From DATFVJ01 sp963851085 (GTDB taxonomy: Bacteria > Actinomycetota > Actinomycetes > Streptosporangiales > Streptosporangiaceae): DNA of 64,000 bases. Both the position numbers and the translations under genes were made by a program. Shown here piece by piece: positions 18,803 to 28,593 of this stretch. Each line of letters starts with the position of its first letter. Within the stretch, counting starts at the first letter, position 1. The stretch lies in contig CAWKNX010000009.1 in assembly GCA_963851085.1 (NCBI GenBank), forward strand, positions 262,901-326,900. Direction: 5' to 3'. Below the pieces are notes generated by a model. That model was given only the letters and a program-made list of their open reading frames with translations, was not told the origin of the DNA and did no database searches.

Positions 18803-19558
18803 TTAGACGGTCGCACGGAACGAAGTAGTGCTGAGCCCTCGGCCGCCATTCCAGATCTCAAACCCGGCGCCGATGCTTTCCAGATACCATTGGTTGCTTA
18901 GCAAGCCAGCTTTTTCTGTGGCCCAGAAGAACGGTGCTAACGGCAGTGCTTTAACCGTGGCGATCGGGTGGACACGGCGGAACTGAACATAATTCCACGG
19001 TACCGCGGAATTTACTCTCCAGGTCGTCAGATACCACTTGACACCATCGATTCGCACGATCTTCTTCGGCGTCGTCTTATAGATATTCGAGGTCTTGTTC
19101 AGCCAGATCATGATCTCCGCGCCGTTCGGGTGGCTCACCACCGTACGCTGCGTGTTAGTCCACATTTCGATGGCTGCATTCCATGCCCCAGGGGCGTGAT
19201 TCGTAGTATAAGACCACGACACTTTAGCAGTGTTCCTGAGTGCCCATATCTGCATGGGAAGACTGCTCTTTACCGTGGTGATGTCCGGGAAAGCCTGAAC
19301 ATTCCCTAGTTTAGTTATCCAGAAGCTAGACGCCACCCTGAACGCTGGGCTATTTCCGTATAGGGTGAGGCATTCTGGATGGCCACCGAAGTTATCATTT
19401 TGGATATTATAGGTGACACCGTAGCTCGTCACGGCGGCCCGTGCATACTGCTGGCACATAGTGACGGCTGCATTAGATGCCCCAGCTAATGCGACGACGG
19501 CAAGCATAGCCATCACCATGACTGAGACGAGCCACTTAACGACTGTGGTTACCTTCAT
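18803..19558 (-). CDS. Secreted GH12 endoglucanase-like glycoside hydrolase
   Basis: About 251 residues. ATG 19558 starts a clear Sec signal peptide (KVTTVVKWLVSVMVMAMLAVVALAGASNA). The mature part follows the GH12 jelly-roll pattern: a short N-terminal strand with paired cysteines, SLPMQIWALRNTAKVSWSYT, then AAIEMWTN. The nucleophile motif AEIMIWLN places Glu148, and the acid/base motif GFEIWNGG places Glu234; the 86-residue spacing is near that of known GH12 enzymes. GH12 enzymes cut beta-1,4-glucan or xyloglucan outside the cell. No carbohydrate-binding module is present. Base composition is strikingly lower than its surroundings (28 G+C in the 60 bases from 19201), a sign of acquisition. 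Confidence 0.82.
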   Translation of the reverse strand: MKVTTVVKWLVSVMVMAMLAVVALAGASNAAVTMCQQYARAAVTSYGVTYNIQNDNFGGHPECLTLYGNSPAFRVASSFWITKLGNVQAFPDITTVKSSLPMQIWALRNTAKVSWSYTTNHAPGAWNAAIEMWTNTQRTVVSHPNGAEIMIWLNKTSNIYKTTPKKIVRIDGVKWYLTTWRVNSAVPWNYVQFRRVHPIATVKALPLAPFFWATEKAGLLSNQWYLESIGAGFEIWNGGRGLSTTSFRATV

Positions 19559-19695
19559 GCTCCATTCCCCTTTCCTTCTTCCCATGCCGCTACGTTGATC
19601 ACCCGGAGGTGGCTCATGGACAGGCAGGATCGCGCTGCTGGCCTGCGCCGGCTGGCCGGACCAGGACGAAGACTGCCGAGGAGATCCTGAACTTC

Positions 19696-22167
19696 CTAGC
19701 GGTCACGGCTGGTAGCCCACGCCGCCACCTGGGCACGTGAGGTGAAACCCAGCTTCGTCAGGATGTTCGCGACATGCCGCGCAGCCGTGGCCGGGCTGAT
19801 GACGAGTTCGTCCGCGATCGCCCGGTTACTGAGCCCTCTGGCGATCAGCTCGGCGATCTCCCACTCGCGCGGAGTCAGGACCGAACCAGCGGGTGATCGC
19901 GTGTGGACCACGGCGGCGGGCATCGCGGGCGGCGGTGCCTCCTGGCCCGGATCGGCCGCGTACCTGGTCGCTTCGTCCGCGGTCATCGCCGCACCCTCGG
20001 CGAGCAGAGCGGCGGCAGCTGGCTCACCCAGGAGCTTGCGGGCCGGTTCGAGCAACCGCTCAAGCCGCGCACCGGAGGCCGGTGAGGCGCCCACCGCGGA
20101 CCGCAGCGTCCGCGCCGCACCGGCGAGCCTCACCGCCCTGGCGTGCTGACCCTGGCAGGACGCGAGCTGCGCGAACGCCTCCAGCCCTCGCGCGACGGCG
20201 AGCCGCTGCCCGGTCGCCCTGCTGAGCTGAAGGCTCTCTGTCAGCCGCGAGCGGGCCAGGGCATAGTCCGGCTGGGCCATGGCGAGCCTGCTGAGGCCGG
20301 CGAGGCAGCGCGCGATCTCCGGTCGTGCGTCAAGCTCGCGGAAGATCTCAAGCGCGCGCCCGAAATACTCGATCGAGGCCGCGCCGTCACCGCGTACCGC
20401 CGCGAGCGTAGCCAGGCCGTACAGGATGTGGGCGGCGCCCCACCGGTTGTTGTCACGCAGCGCCTCGAGCGCCGCGTCGTAGCTGCGCTGTGCCTCGCGG
20501 ATGCGGCCCATCCGTGCCGCCGCCGCGGCGCGGGTGCCGAGCGCGAGCCCTTCTTCCCATGCGTCCCCGGCGGTACTCGCCGCCGCGATCGCCTCGTCCG
20601 CGAGTTCGGTTGCCCGGGGGGCGTGGCCGAGCCGCAGTTCCGCCGACGCGAGCACCCGCAGCGCGCCCGCGACGAAGGATGTACCGCGGCCCATGCGGAA
20701 CTCTTCGAGTGCCGCGTCCACGCAGCGCTGCGCGACCGCGTACTCCTGTTGCTCGAAGGCGAGCTCGGCGCGGGCGACCAGCGCACGGCCGACCGTCCCT
20801 GGAGCCGTTTTCGCGACGTCAGCGACGCTCTCGAGGCCGAGAAACTGGTCCAGCCAGTCGGCACCCTCAGCCACGTCGCCGTATGTGACCCACGGTGAGC
20901 GCAGGGCGATGCACAGCCGCAGCCCTGCTTCGGCCTCGTGCTGCTCTAGCGACCAGGCGAGCGCGATGCTGAAGTTGTCGGCCTCCAGGCAGGCGTTCTT
21001 GTACATCCGCAGCCGGACGGCCCAGGGCGGGTCACCGCGCCTGAACGCCTGCGCCGCGACGCTCTCGATGAGCTCAACCAGGCAGTCACGGTGGCGCCGG
21101 CGCAGCTCCGCGGCTTCGCCTGATGCCGCGAGGCGCTCGGCGGCGTACTGGCGGATCGTGTCGAGGAGCCGGTACCTGGCATCGCCGGCGACCTCGCCGT
21201 CGAGCGCCACGAGCGACTTGTCGATGAGGGCGGCAAGCAGATCCAGAACGGCTTCCGCAGGGAGCTTGTCGTCTGCACAGACCCGCTCGGCCATCTCCAG
21301 GTTCCAGCCGGAGAACACGGCGAGCCGGCGGAGCAGCAACTGCTCTTCTGGTGTGAGCAGCTCGTAGCTCCAGTCCACAGTCGCGCGCAGCGTGCGCTGC
21401 CGCGGCGGGGCGGTCCTGTGACCCGCGGCAAGCAGCCGGAAACGGTTGCTCAGACGGCCATTGATCTGCTCGACCGCCAGGGCGCCGACCCGCGCGGCCG
21501 CCAGTTCGATCGCCAGCGGCATCCCGTCCAGGGTGCGGCACACGCCAGCGATAGCGGACGCGTTACCAGGACCGAGGGCGAATCCTGGTCTCGCCGCGGC
21601 AGCGCGCTCGGTGAACAGGCGAATGGCCTCGTGCCCGGCGACCTCGTGCGCCGCGGTGTCGCTGGGTGGCAGCGAGAGTGGCGGGACCCGCCAGATGGTC
21701 TCGCCTGGCACCCTCAGCGGCTCCCTGCTCGTGGCGAGCACGCGCAGCCACGGGCAGCTCGCGAGCAGGCGTTCGCATAGCTGTGCGCACGCCGCCACGA
21801 GGTGCTCGCAGTTGTCCAGGATCAGCAGCAGACGCCGCCCGCGCAACGCGTCTTCGAGCGTGGCGTCGAGCGGCTGACCCGGCTCCTCGCGCACTCCGAG
21901 CGCCCCGGCCAGCCGCGTGTTGACGAGCGCGGGCCCGGTCACGTCGGCCAGGCTGACCAGCCACGCCCCGTCAGGGAAACCGTCAGCGACGTCGCCGCCG
22001 AGCCGGAGGGCCAGCCGGGTCTTGCCGATTCCGCCTGCGCCGCACAGCGTCAGCACGCGGACGTCAGTAAGCAGCAGCGCTAGCTCCGCCAGGTCCCGTT
22101 CGCGCCCGATGAACCTGTTCGGCTCCGCGGGGAGGTTTCCGCGAAGGAGTGCGATATCTGTCGACAT
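19696..22167 (-). CDS. Large ATPase/TPR transcriptional regulator with C-terminal LuxR domain
   Basis: 823 residues. An N-terminal NB-ARC-like ATPase follows NRFIGRERDLAELALLL: P-loop LCGAGGIGKTRLAL, Walker B LLLILDNCEHL, and the SREPLRVPGE and GMPLAIELAAARVGAL motifs. The middle is a helical TPR-like region. The last 65 residues are a LuxR helix-turn-helix (LTPREWEIAELIARGLS, then IADELVISPATAARHVANIL). These STAND-type regulators switch on target genes after ATP and ligand binding. It lies between the glucanase and the mannosidase on the same strand, so it may control one of them; this is inference from position only. Confidence 0.92.
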   Translation of the reverse strand: MSTDIALLRGNLPAEPNRFIGRERDLAELALLLTDVRVLTLCGAGGIGKTRLALRLGGDVADGFPDGAWLVSLADVTGPALVNTRLAGALGVREEPGQPLDATLEDALRGRRLLLILDNCEHLVAACAQLCERLLASCPWLRVLATSREPLRVPGETIWRVPPLSLPPSDTAAHEVAGHEAIRLFTERAAAARPGFALGPGNASAIAGVCRTLDGMPLAIELAAARVGALAVEQINGRLSNRFRLLAAGHRTAPPRQRTLRATVDWSYELLTPEEQLLLRRLAVFSGWNLEMAERVCADDKLPAEAVLDLLAALIDKSLVALDGEVAGDARYRLLDTIRQYAAERLAASGEAAELRRRHRDCLVELIESVAAQAFRRGDPPWAVRLRMYKNACLEADNFSIALAWSLEQHEAEAGLRLCIALRSPWVTYGDVAEGADWLDQFLGLESVADVAKTAPGTVGRALVARAELAFEQQEYAVAQRCVDAALEEFRMGRGTSFVAGALRVLASAELRLGHAPRATELADEAIAAASTAGDAWEEGLALGTRAAAAARMGRIREAQRSYDAALEALRDNNRWGAAHILYGLATLAAVRGDGAASIEYFGRALEIFRELDARPEIARCLAGLSRLAMAQPDYALARSRLTESLQLSRATGQRLAVARGLEAFAQLASCQGQHARAVRLAGAARTLRSAVGASPASGARLERLLEPARKLLGEPAAAALLAEGAAMTADEATRYAADPGQEAPPPAMPAAVVHTRSPAGSVLTPREWEIAELIARGLSNRAIADELVISPATAARHVANILTKLGFTSRAQVAAWATSRDR

Positions 22168-22223
22168 GAGTCCCTGTGTCGTACCGGCCCTGTTACATGG
22201 AGTCTCTCATCAGATCGCCGGGC

Positions 22224-25200
22224 CTAGGCGGTAATCGACACGCGAATAGCGCCTGTGTATCGCACCCGGCCGAAATAACAGACCTTGACGAGGGCCCACC
22301 ACTGCGCACCCGGGCGGGCGGCTGCGCTCGCGGGGGAAGTAGTTATTTCGTAACGCGCAGTTACCTCCGCACCGGGCTCGACCGTGAAGCCCTGTGTCCA
22401 TGGACTGATCGCGTCCCATGTCCCGAACGGGCTTATCAGCTGCGCCTCGCCCCGGATCTGCGACCGGGCGTGGTTGGCCAGCCGGATCACAAGCTCACCG
22501 TGCTCGCCAGGGGCGAGGGTGATGCCGCCCTCAGGGAACGTCACGTCGAGTTCCGCGGCGGTGGCGTGCTGGTCGGATTCGAGCAACGGCAGCAACTGGT
22601 CGAGGGGCGTATCGAGCGGCGGCATCGCCTGCTCACCGACAGCGATGGTGGCAACGTCCTCAATGATCTGCCCGGCTGCGTCCGTGGTTCCGGTTCCGTC
22701 CGTGGTTCCGGTTCCGTCCGTGGCGCCCGCGCCAACGGAGATCCGGGCGGCGAGGAAGTAACGGCCCGGTGATGTGGCCGGCCCGCCGCGGCCGCCTGCG
22801 GTGCGTACCCTCACATCCCATTCCGCATAGCAGTCGGCCGGCAGGTCGTAGGGCAGTGGCCCCGGCTCCGTCTGCGGCCCCTGATTCGGCTCCGGGCCCG
22901 TCCCCGGATTCGGCTCCGTCCCCGGGCCTTTCCGGGTGCGGACGTCGGCCGTCAGGCCCTCCGGCACGTCGAGTTCCACGCTCCCCGCGGCGGGTTCCCG
23001 GCCCGCGCAAACGGTGACGCGCAGGTCCACGGCGCCGTCGATCGCGCCGTCGATCGCGCTGTCGTCGGCGCCATCGGCTACGGATGCCGCACCGACGGGA
23101 GCCGCACCCATGGAAGGTGCCGTGCCATCGGGGCGCGGGATGGCGGCACGGCCGGGAGACACATGCACCGCCACCGGCATGTTTCCGGCGGGCGCCGGTC
23201 CCTTGCCGTGCAGCCAGTACCTGGTGAACACGGGCCGCGCGGGCTCGTACGGCGCTTCGGCTGCCGCGCCGGCCGCCCCCTGCCCGGACGCGGGTTCCAT
23301 GGGCGGGCCGGCGGCCAGCCGGTCCGCTTTCGCCGCGGGGACAGGTTCGCGCGCGCCAGGTACCACCAGCGTCACCGTGCCAGACGGCGGCAGGCTGGCG
23401 GTCACGGCATTGCCATCCTCCACGTCGAGTGGCGCCACAGCACGCTCCTCAAGCAGATCCGTGACCAGGCCGGCCGCCCTGGCGACGGCGCCCAGCCCGC
23501 CAGGGCGGCGCAGCCGTACCCGCGCCGGCCGCCCGGACGGCTCGCGGAGCCTGACGGTGATCTCAGCTGCCACGTCCCGGGTCGTCAGGCCGGGCCGCTC
23601 CGTACGTGGCAGCCCGCTGGCGGCCGGGTTGCCCCGCGGCTTCAGCGCGCCGAGCACGGCGCCGCCCGGGCCGGTGACCTCGATGGGAAACAGGCTGGCG
23701 GCCGCGGGCAGCGGCCCAGAATGGATACCGGTCTCGCAGCCGAGCAATGGATGGTTGTATGCCTGGCCGGCCGCCACGAAGCCGGCGTCGCGCCAGTCCC
23801 TTTCACCGGCTCCGCTGCTCACGAGGGCGTACTCGAACGTGTGGCTCCAGTGCTGCCAGCTGAAGCTCGAGCCGTCAGGCGCGGTCCGTTTCGGCTCGTC
23901 GATCCACACCCCGGACGGCCATCCGCTGCACGAGCGCATCAGCGAGATATTGAGCGAACCATCCGTGGTGACGACGCAGCCCGGCGTGCCGCGGTTGAGC
24001 AGCGCCGCCGACCAGCCCGCGAGCGGAGGTGTCCCGTCGGGCAGGCCAGCCGGTGTGACGGCCTCGATCTCAGCGGACGCGAGGCTCGCTACGAGCGCAC
24101 CCGCGGCTTCAGCGAGAGCAGCACCGGCGGCGCCTGTGCCGTCTCTGCCAGCTATAACCAGCACCGGCAGGTCCCTGACACCCCTGACGTCGGCGCCGGG
24201 CGCGAACGCGGCGGCGCGTGTCCGCGCGGCCGGCACCCAGACGGCCGCCACGCCGTCGGCGTCAAGCCGCCGCGCGAGCTCCGCGGCGTAGGCAGGGTCG
24301 GCCGCGGCAAGCACCTGGGCGGTGAAACCGTTCACCTCCGGGCCACCCAGGGCAATCCGGACGTCGGGAAGGTTGGAGTCGAGGTCGATGGCGCCATAAC
24401 GCGGTCCGTCGGCCACCGAGCAGGTTGCTGTGACACCCTGCCGCGCGAGTGCGGCGATCAGGCGCCGGGTCGTCTCGTGGCAGCTGTCAGGACGCTGCCC
24501 ACCCGGGGGGGCGCTCTGCTCGTCCGGGGGGGCGCTCTGCTCGTCCGGGGACACCCCGGACCCCGGCGGCCCGGAGCCACCCGCTGCGTCAGTGTCTGAC
24601 GACAGGCGCGCCATGCGGCCGCCGTCAGGGACCATCGATGTGGCCGGCTCCTGCGGTGTGATGACCTCGGCCACGCCGATCGCCACGGTGCGCGTGCCGC
24701 CGCCGCTGTCGCGCACGATCACCCGCGCTGCCGAGCCGAGCCCGAACCACGTGTACGCGGGGTTGTCGAGTGTGAACCAGTCCTTCCCGACGTCGGTGTC
24801 CACCGGGCCGAACGGCCGGCCGATGACCGCCGCCGCGGTCTCGTACACGGGCAGGCCGCCAGGCACGTTGAGCGGGAAACGGACCCGCAGCAGCCGGTCG
24901 TGCCCGATCGAGCCGTCCACGTGGGTGCGGAAATCGACCTGCTCCGCGCCGTCCCACAGCAGCGTCTCCTGCGTGATCCGCAGGTCGTCCACGGTCAGGC
25001 TGGCAACAAGGCGCGTGCCTATCGGGCAGCGCTGCGCGCGCACGTCGGCCGTGACCGTTGCCGAGCCCATGCCGGGACCTTTGGGCATGAGCAGCCACGG
25101 GCCCTCGTTCCATCGCGGGTGGTAGTCATATTCGTCCTGGACCACGAGTTCGCCCGCCAGCGATCCCTGCGCGACCTGCTGAATGCCGGTGCGCTTGTCG

Positions 25201-27311
25201 AGCAGGTGGGTGAGCGCGCCGCCCCGGCGAGGATCGGCTGCTATCCGGTAGGCCGCGTTCTCGATGATCGTGCCATCGACCGTGGCCCAGCCGGTGCCCG
25301 CGGCCGCGGCGCCGGCCGGAGCCACGGCCGCCTGGTCCACCGCATGCGCCCAGTATGTGCGGTAGCCGAGGCCGGGGACCTCGGTGGCGCGGAATGTCAG
25401 CGTGACCTCCGCCAGCGTGCCGTCCGGATGGCGGCGCACACCCTCGGCGAGTGCGGGGACCCGCGCGCCGCCGCTGTCGCGCAGCTCCAGCCATCCGATG
25501 CCGGGCAGCGCGCGGCTCAAGGTGATCGTGACCAGCCCGTCCCTGGCGGCGGCCAGCGTGTTGAACACGACGACGGCACGGTCCGGCGGCGTGCCGTCGT
25601 CGGCGGCGGCCACGGCGCGGGCGGGCCGCGTCCGCGCCGGCGTGCCTGCGGTGCCTGCCGTGTCCACTACTCCGGCCAGGTGGCGGGCGGCCGCGCCGCG
25701 CGCCGCGTCGCCGCGCTCGTACGCCTCGCGCCAGCCACCGAGCAGGTCCAGGTACACCTGATCGGATTCGGTTCCCGTGATGGCGTCGTGGTGGGCACCA
25801 TAGACCAGTTGCCGCCACGCCTTGTCGAGTGCGGCGTCCGGGTAGGCCGCTCCGTGCAGCCAGGCCAGGGTGGCGAGCCGCTCACCGTCCATGACGGCCG
25901 TCTCCGCGGCGCGCTGGCCCTGCTTGGTGTCGATGTAGGACACGTCCTTGCCCGGGTAGACGGGGTTCATGTCCCGTGTCTGCGCGGTGAAGACGATGTC
26001 CCGCGCGGCGGCGTCGGCCCGTATCGCGGCGAAGAACTCGCGTGGCAGCGCCGTGACGAACCTCGGCCACACGTAGCGGGCGTTCCAGTCACGGTGCACG
26101 GGCGCTGCCCACCGGCACGGGATCACGTGGTCCGCGCCGACGGGAAGCAGCACGTTGCGCGTCGCGGCGACCGGCTTGAGCAGCTGGAACTGCGCGTGGG
26201 CCGCCCGCTCCGCCGCCTCGAGGCTGGTACGTGACTGCATCACCCAGCCGGCGCCGTAGTGATTGGGCATGTACGCGGTGAGCAGGCCGCTGCCGTCAGG
26301 CGACAGCCACTCGAACTCGCTGGGGAACTGCATGCGCGTGTTGTCGCCGACAGTGCCCTTCGGCCCCCATTGGTGATAGGGGCCGCGGGCCCACGCGCTC
26401 GACGTGAGCCCCGCTGAGGCCATGAGCGACGGATAGGAAGGGTCGTGGCCGAACACGTCGAGCATCCAGGCGGTCGCCGGGTCTGCGCCCAGGACATCGC
26501 GCTGGTAGCCGATGCCGTAGATCGCATTGCGGATCGTCGACTCGGCGCAGGTGAGGTTGGTGTTCGCCTCGTTGTAGTTGCCGCCGACGATCTCGACGCG
26601 CCCCTCGCTGATCAGCCGCTTGAGTTCGGGCCTGCGCTCCGGGTGGGTGTCGAAGTAGGGCTTGAGGTAGTCGATCTCCGCGAGCACGAACTTGTAGTCC
26701 GGGTCCCGCAGCGCCATGTCAAGGTGCAGGCCGACGAGCTCGAAGGCGGTACGGAAGTCGGGCAGATTGCCGCGCTCGTCCGGCAGCAGCAGCCGGCTCT
26801 CGGTGAACTGGGCCTGGGTGTTCCACCACACAGGGTCGTAATGGAAATGGCTGACCATCCACATTGTCCAGCCGGGCACGGCCGCAATTATCTCGGCCTC
26901 GGTCCGGGTGCTCTGGCCTTCCACCCGCCCGCCGGTGGCGTGACCGGCCGCCCGCTCGATGGCGGGCCCGGCGATGACGGTCACCTGGCGCCTGCTGCCC
27001 TCCGTGACGGGCGCCGCGAGTTCGACGCCCACCTCGACGGTGTGCTCCTGGCCGGGATCCGGGCTGGTCACCAGGGCCGGCCGCGGCGTGCTGACCGACG
27101 GTCCTTCGATCCGCACCGACACGGGAGCGCTGGCGCCGACGCCGGCCGAACCGCGCCCACCGGCGGCGCCGGGCGTTCCAGCGGCGTCAGGGGCGCCCGT
27201 GCCCGAAGCCGCCCCAGGACCGTCACCTGCGAGCGTGACGCGCACGATCTGCAATGGCTGTTGGGCGGTTCCTGTGAACAAGTCGGTCGGCTCGACCTTG
27301 GTGATCCGCAT
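22224..27311 (-). CDS. Very large GH38 alpha-mannosidase
   Basis: 1695 residues from ATG 27311, GGAGGAG upstream. The GH38 catalytic domain begins near residue 150: zinc-site motif SHFHYDPVWWNTQ, IVGGNYNEANTNL, nucleophile region AWMLDVFGHDPSYPSLM near residue 285, and HHDAITGTESDQVYLDL. The middle mannosidase domain and the beta-sandwich follow. The N-terminal 130 residues and several inserts are low-complexity (DEQSAPP repeated at 24503-24544; TDGTGT repeated near 22690). The last 110 residues resemble a NEW3-type beta domain (ITLAPGEHGELVIRLAN). No signal peptide is seen, so it is probably cytoplasmic. Bacterial GH38 enzymes are usually 800-1100 residues, so this is unusually long. A ROK remnant is just upstream. 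Confidence 0.9.
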   Translation of the reverse strand: MRITKVEPTDLFTGTAQQPLQIVRVTLAGDGPGAASGTGAPDAAGTPGAAGGRGSAGVGASAPVSVRIEGPSVSTPRPALVTSPDPGQEHTVEVGVELAAPVTEGSRRQVTVIAGPAIERAAGHATGGRVEGQSTRTEAEIIAAVPGWTMWMVSHFHYDPVWWNTQAQFTESRLLLPDERGNLPDFRTAFELVGLHLDMALRDPDYKFVLAEIDYLKPYFDTHPERRPELKRLISEGRVEIVGGNYNEANTNLTCAESTIRNAIYGIGYQRDVLGADPATAWMLDVFGHDPSYPSLMASAGLTSSAWARGPYHQWGPKGTVGDNTRMQFPSEFEWLSPDGSGLLTAYMPNHYGAGWVMQSRTSLEAAERAAHAQFQLLKPVAATRNVLLPVGADHVIPCRWAAPVHRDWNARYVWPRFVTALPREFFAAIRADAAARDIVFTAQTRDMNPVYPGKDVSYIDTKQGQRAAETAVMDGERLATLAWLHGAAYPDAALDKAWRQLVYGAHHDAITGTESDQVYLDLLGGWREAYERGDAARGAAARHLAGVVDTAGTAGTPARTRPARAVAAADDGTPPDRAVVVFNTLAAARDGLVTITLSRALPGIGWLELRDSGGARVPALAEGVRRHPDGTLAEVTLTFRATEVPGLGYRTYWAHAVDQAAVAPAGAAAAGTGWATVDGTIIENAAYRIAADPRRGGALTHLLDKRTGIQQVAQGSLAGELVVQDEYDYHPRWNEGPWLLMPKGPGMGSATVTADVRAQRCPIGTRLVASLTVDDLRITQETLLWDGAEQVDFRTHVDGSIGHDRLLRVRFPLNVPGGLPVYETAAAVIGRPFGPVDTDVGKDWFTLDNPAYTWFGLGSAARVIVRDSGGGTRTVAIGVAEVITPQEPATSMVPDGGRMARLSSDTDAAGGSGPPGSGVSPDEQSAPPDEQSAPPGGQRPDSCHETTRRLIAALARQGVTATCSVADGPRYGAIDLDSNLPDVRIALGGPEVNGFTAQVLAAADPAYAAELARRLDADGVAAVWVPAARTRAAAFAPGADVRGVRDLPVLVIAGRDGTGAAGAALAEAAGALVASLASAEIEAVTPAGLPDGTPPLAGWSAALLNRGTPGCVVTTDGSLNISLMRSCSGWPSGVWIDEPKRTAPDGSSFSWQHWSHTFEYALVSSGAGERDWRDAGFVAAGQAYNHPLLGCETGIHSGPLPAAASLFPIEVTGPGGAVLGALKPRGNPAASGLPRTERPGLTTRDVAAEITVRLREPSGRPARVRLRRPGGLGAVARAAGLVTDLLEERAVAPLDVEDGNAVTASLPPSGTVTLVVPGAREPVPAAKADRLAAGPPMEPASGQGAAGAAAEAPYEPARPVFTRYWLHGKGPAPAGNMPVAVHVSPGRAAIPRPDGTAPSMGAAPVGAASVADGADDSAIDGAIDGAVDLRVTVCAGREPAAGSVELDVPEGLTADVRTRKGPGTEPNPGTGPEPNQGPQTEPGPLPYDLPADCYAEWDVRVRTAGGRGGPATSPGRYFLAARISVGAGATDGTGTTDGTGTTDAAGQIIEDVATIAVGEQAMPPLDTPLDQLLPLLESDQHATAAELDVTFPEGGITLAPGEHGELVIRLANHARSQIRGEAQLISPFGTWDAISPWTQGFTVEPGAEVTARYEITTSPASAAARPGAQWWALVKVCYFGRVRYTGAIRVSITA

Positions 27312-27393
27312 CGCCGCGTGCTCCTCCGCCTGGCTCGCCTGAGTCCCTGGATATACCCTCCGCCGCCGTGCATCCAGTGTCGGCGCCCGGTGA

Positions 27394-27640
27394 TCAAGCT
27401 GACCGGTCCTCAGGCGGGGCCAGCAGCCCGGCCGTCAGGCGCAGCCAGGCGCGTTCCGTGCCTGCCGCGAGACAGCCGTCCACGACGGCGTCGCCGCCGA
27501 GCGCGCTCACCCGGACCTCCGGCATCACCGGGGCGAGCTTGCGCAGGCAGGCGGTGACGGCGGCGGCGAATCCGGGTGCCTGGCCGCCGCGGCGGTGCGG
27601 GGCGATGAGTTCCGGCCGTACCGGCGGTCTTAGCGTTCAG
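27394..27640 (-). pseudogene. ROK-family protein, C-terminal fragment
   Basis: An open frame of about 80 residues without a start (RPELIAPHRRGGQAPGFAAAV, then VRVSALGGDAVVDGCLAAG) ends at 27394. This matches the closing alpha/beta element of ROK regulators and sugar kinases, where LGxDAxxxGA is conserved. The N-terminal winged helix and kinase core are absent; the upstream side is occupied by the divergent hydrolase gene. It lies directly upstream of the alpha-mannosidase on the same strand, so the original gene may have been its repressor. Confidence 0.5.
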
Positions 27641-27671
27641 CCCGACCATCTCCACGAATTGAGGCCACGAC

Positions 27672-28460
27672 ATGAGCACGATCACCTCGCCAGACGGCAC
27701 GGTCATCGACTACGACCGTTACGGCGACGGGCCCGCCGTCATATTCATCGGCGGAGCGGCCGCCTACCGCGCGATCGACGAGGGCACCACCCAGACCGCG
27801 AGGCGCCTGGCGGCCGAGGGGTACACGGCGGTCGATTACGACCGGCGCGGACGCGGCCGCTCCGGCGACACCCAGCCATGGGCGCTTGATCGCGAAGTCG
27901 AGGACGTCACCGCGCTGATCAAGGCGGCCGGCGGCGCCGCGGCGCTCTGCACAAACTCCTCGGGGGCGGACATCGCCCTCGCGGCCGCCAGCGCCAGCGC
28001 CGGCGTCACCGCCCTCGCCCTCTACGAGCCGCCGTTCTTCGCCGGCACCAGCCTCACCGCGCATCTCGCCACGCTGCGCTCGCTGCTCGCCGACGGCAAT
28101 GACGACGAGGCGATGCGCTACAACCTGACCGCGGTGATCGGATTGCTGGCGGGCGCAGTCGATGAGATGGCGCGAGCGCCCTGGTGGGCCGCGATGGTCG
28201 CGGTCGCCCCGACCCTGGTCTATGACCACGCCGCCACGCACGAGATCAACGTCGACCCAGACTGGCGCGGACGCTGGGCCGCGGTCACCGTGCCGGCGAT
28301 CGTGTGCTCGGGTGACCAGACCTTCCCCGGCATGCCCGAGGCCGCCGACGCGGTCGCCGCCGCACTGCCGAACGCGAGCCGCCGCACCCTGCCAGGCCAG
28401 GGCCACAGGTCGGCACCCGAGGCGATGGTGCAGGTGCTGCTGGAGTTCCTCAGGTCGTGA
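27672..28460 (+). CDS. Alpha/beta hydrolase
   Basis: 262 residues with a complete fold: IDYDRYGDGPAVIFIGG, the DYDRRGRGRSGDTQP strand, nucleophile elbow LCTNSSGADIAL (Ser in NSSGA, where the usual first Gly is Asn), acid CSGDQTFPGMP, and histidine PGQGHRSAP. Substrate not predictable; close relatives are annotated only as hydrolases. It is intact, yet it is surrounded by remnants of ROK, trpS and pcaB genes. Confidence 0.88.
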   Translation: MSTITSPDGTVIDYDRYGDGPAVIFIGGAAAYRAIDEGTTQTARRLAAEGYTAVDYDRRGRGRSGDTQPWALDREVEDVTALIKAAGGAAALCTNSSGADIALAAASASAGVTALALYEPPFFAGTSLTAHLATLRSLLADGNDDEAMRYNLTAVIGLLAGAVDEMARAPWWAAMVAVAPTLVYDHAATHEINVDPDWRGRWAAVTVPAIVCSGDQTFPGMPEAADAVAAALPNASRRTLPGQGHRSAPEAMVQVLLEFLRS

Positions 28461-28593
28461 CGGAGGCCGCCCTGAGCGCAGCGCGGTCGTTGATGGTGCG
28501 CATGAGCCTGGGCGTTCCAGGAGGGTCGTGGCGGGCGGAGCCGGCGCGGGAGGCATTGGAGCTGAGCACTGCCCGGTCACCGTCGCGCGGTGA

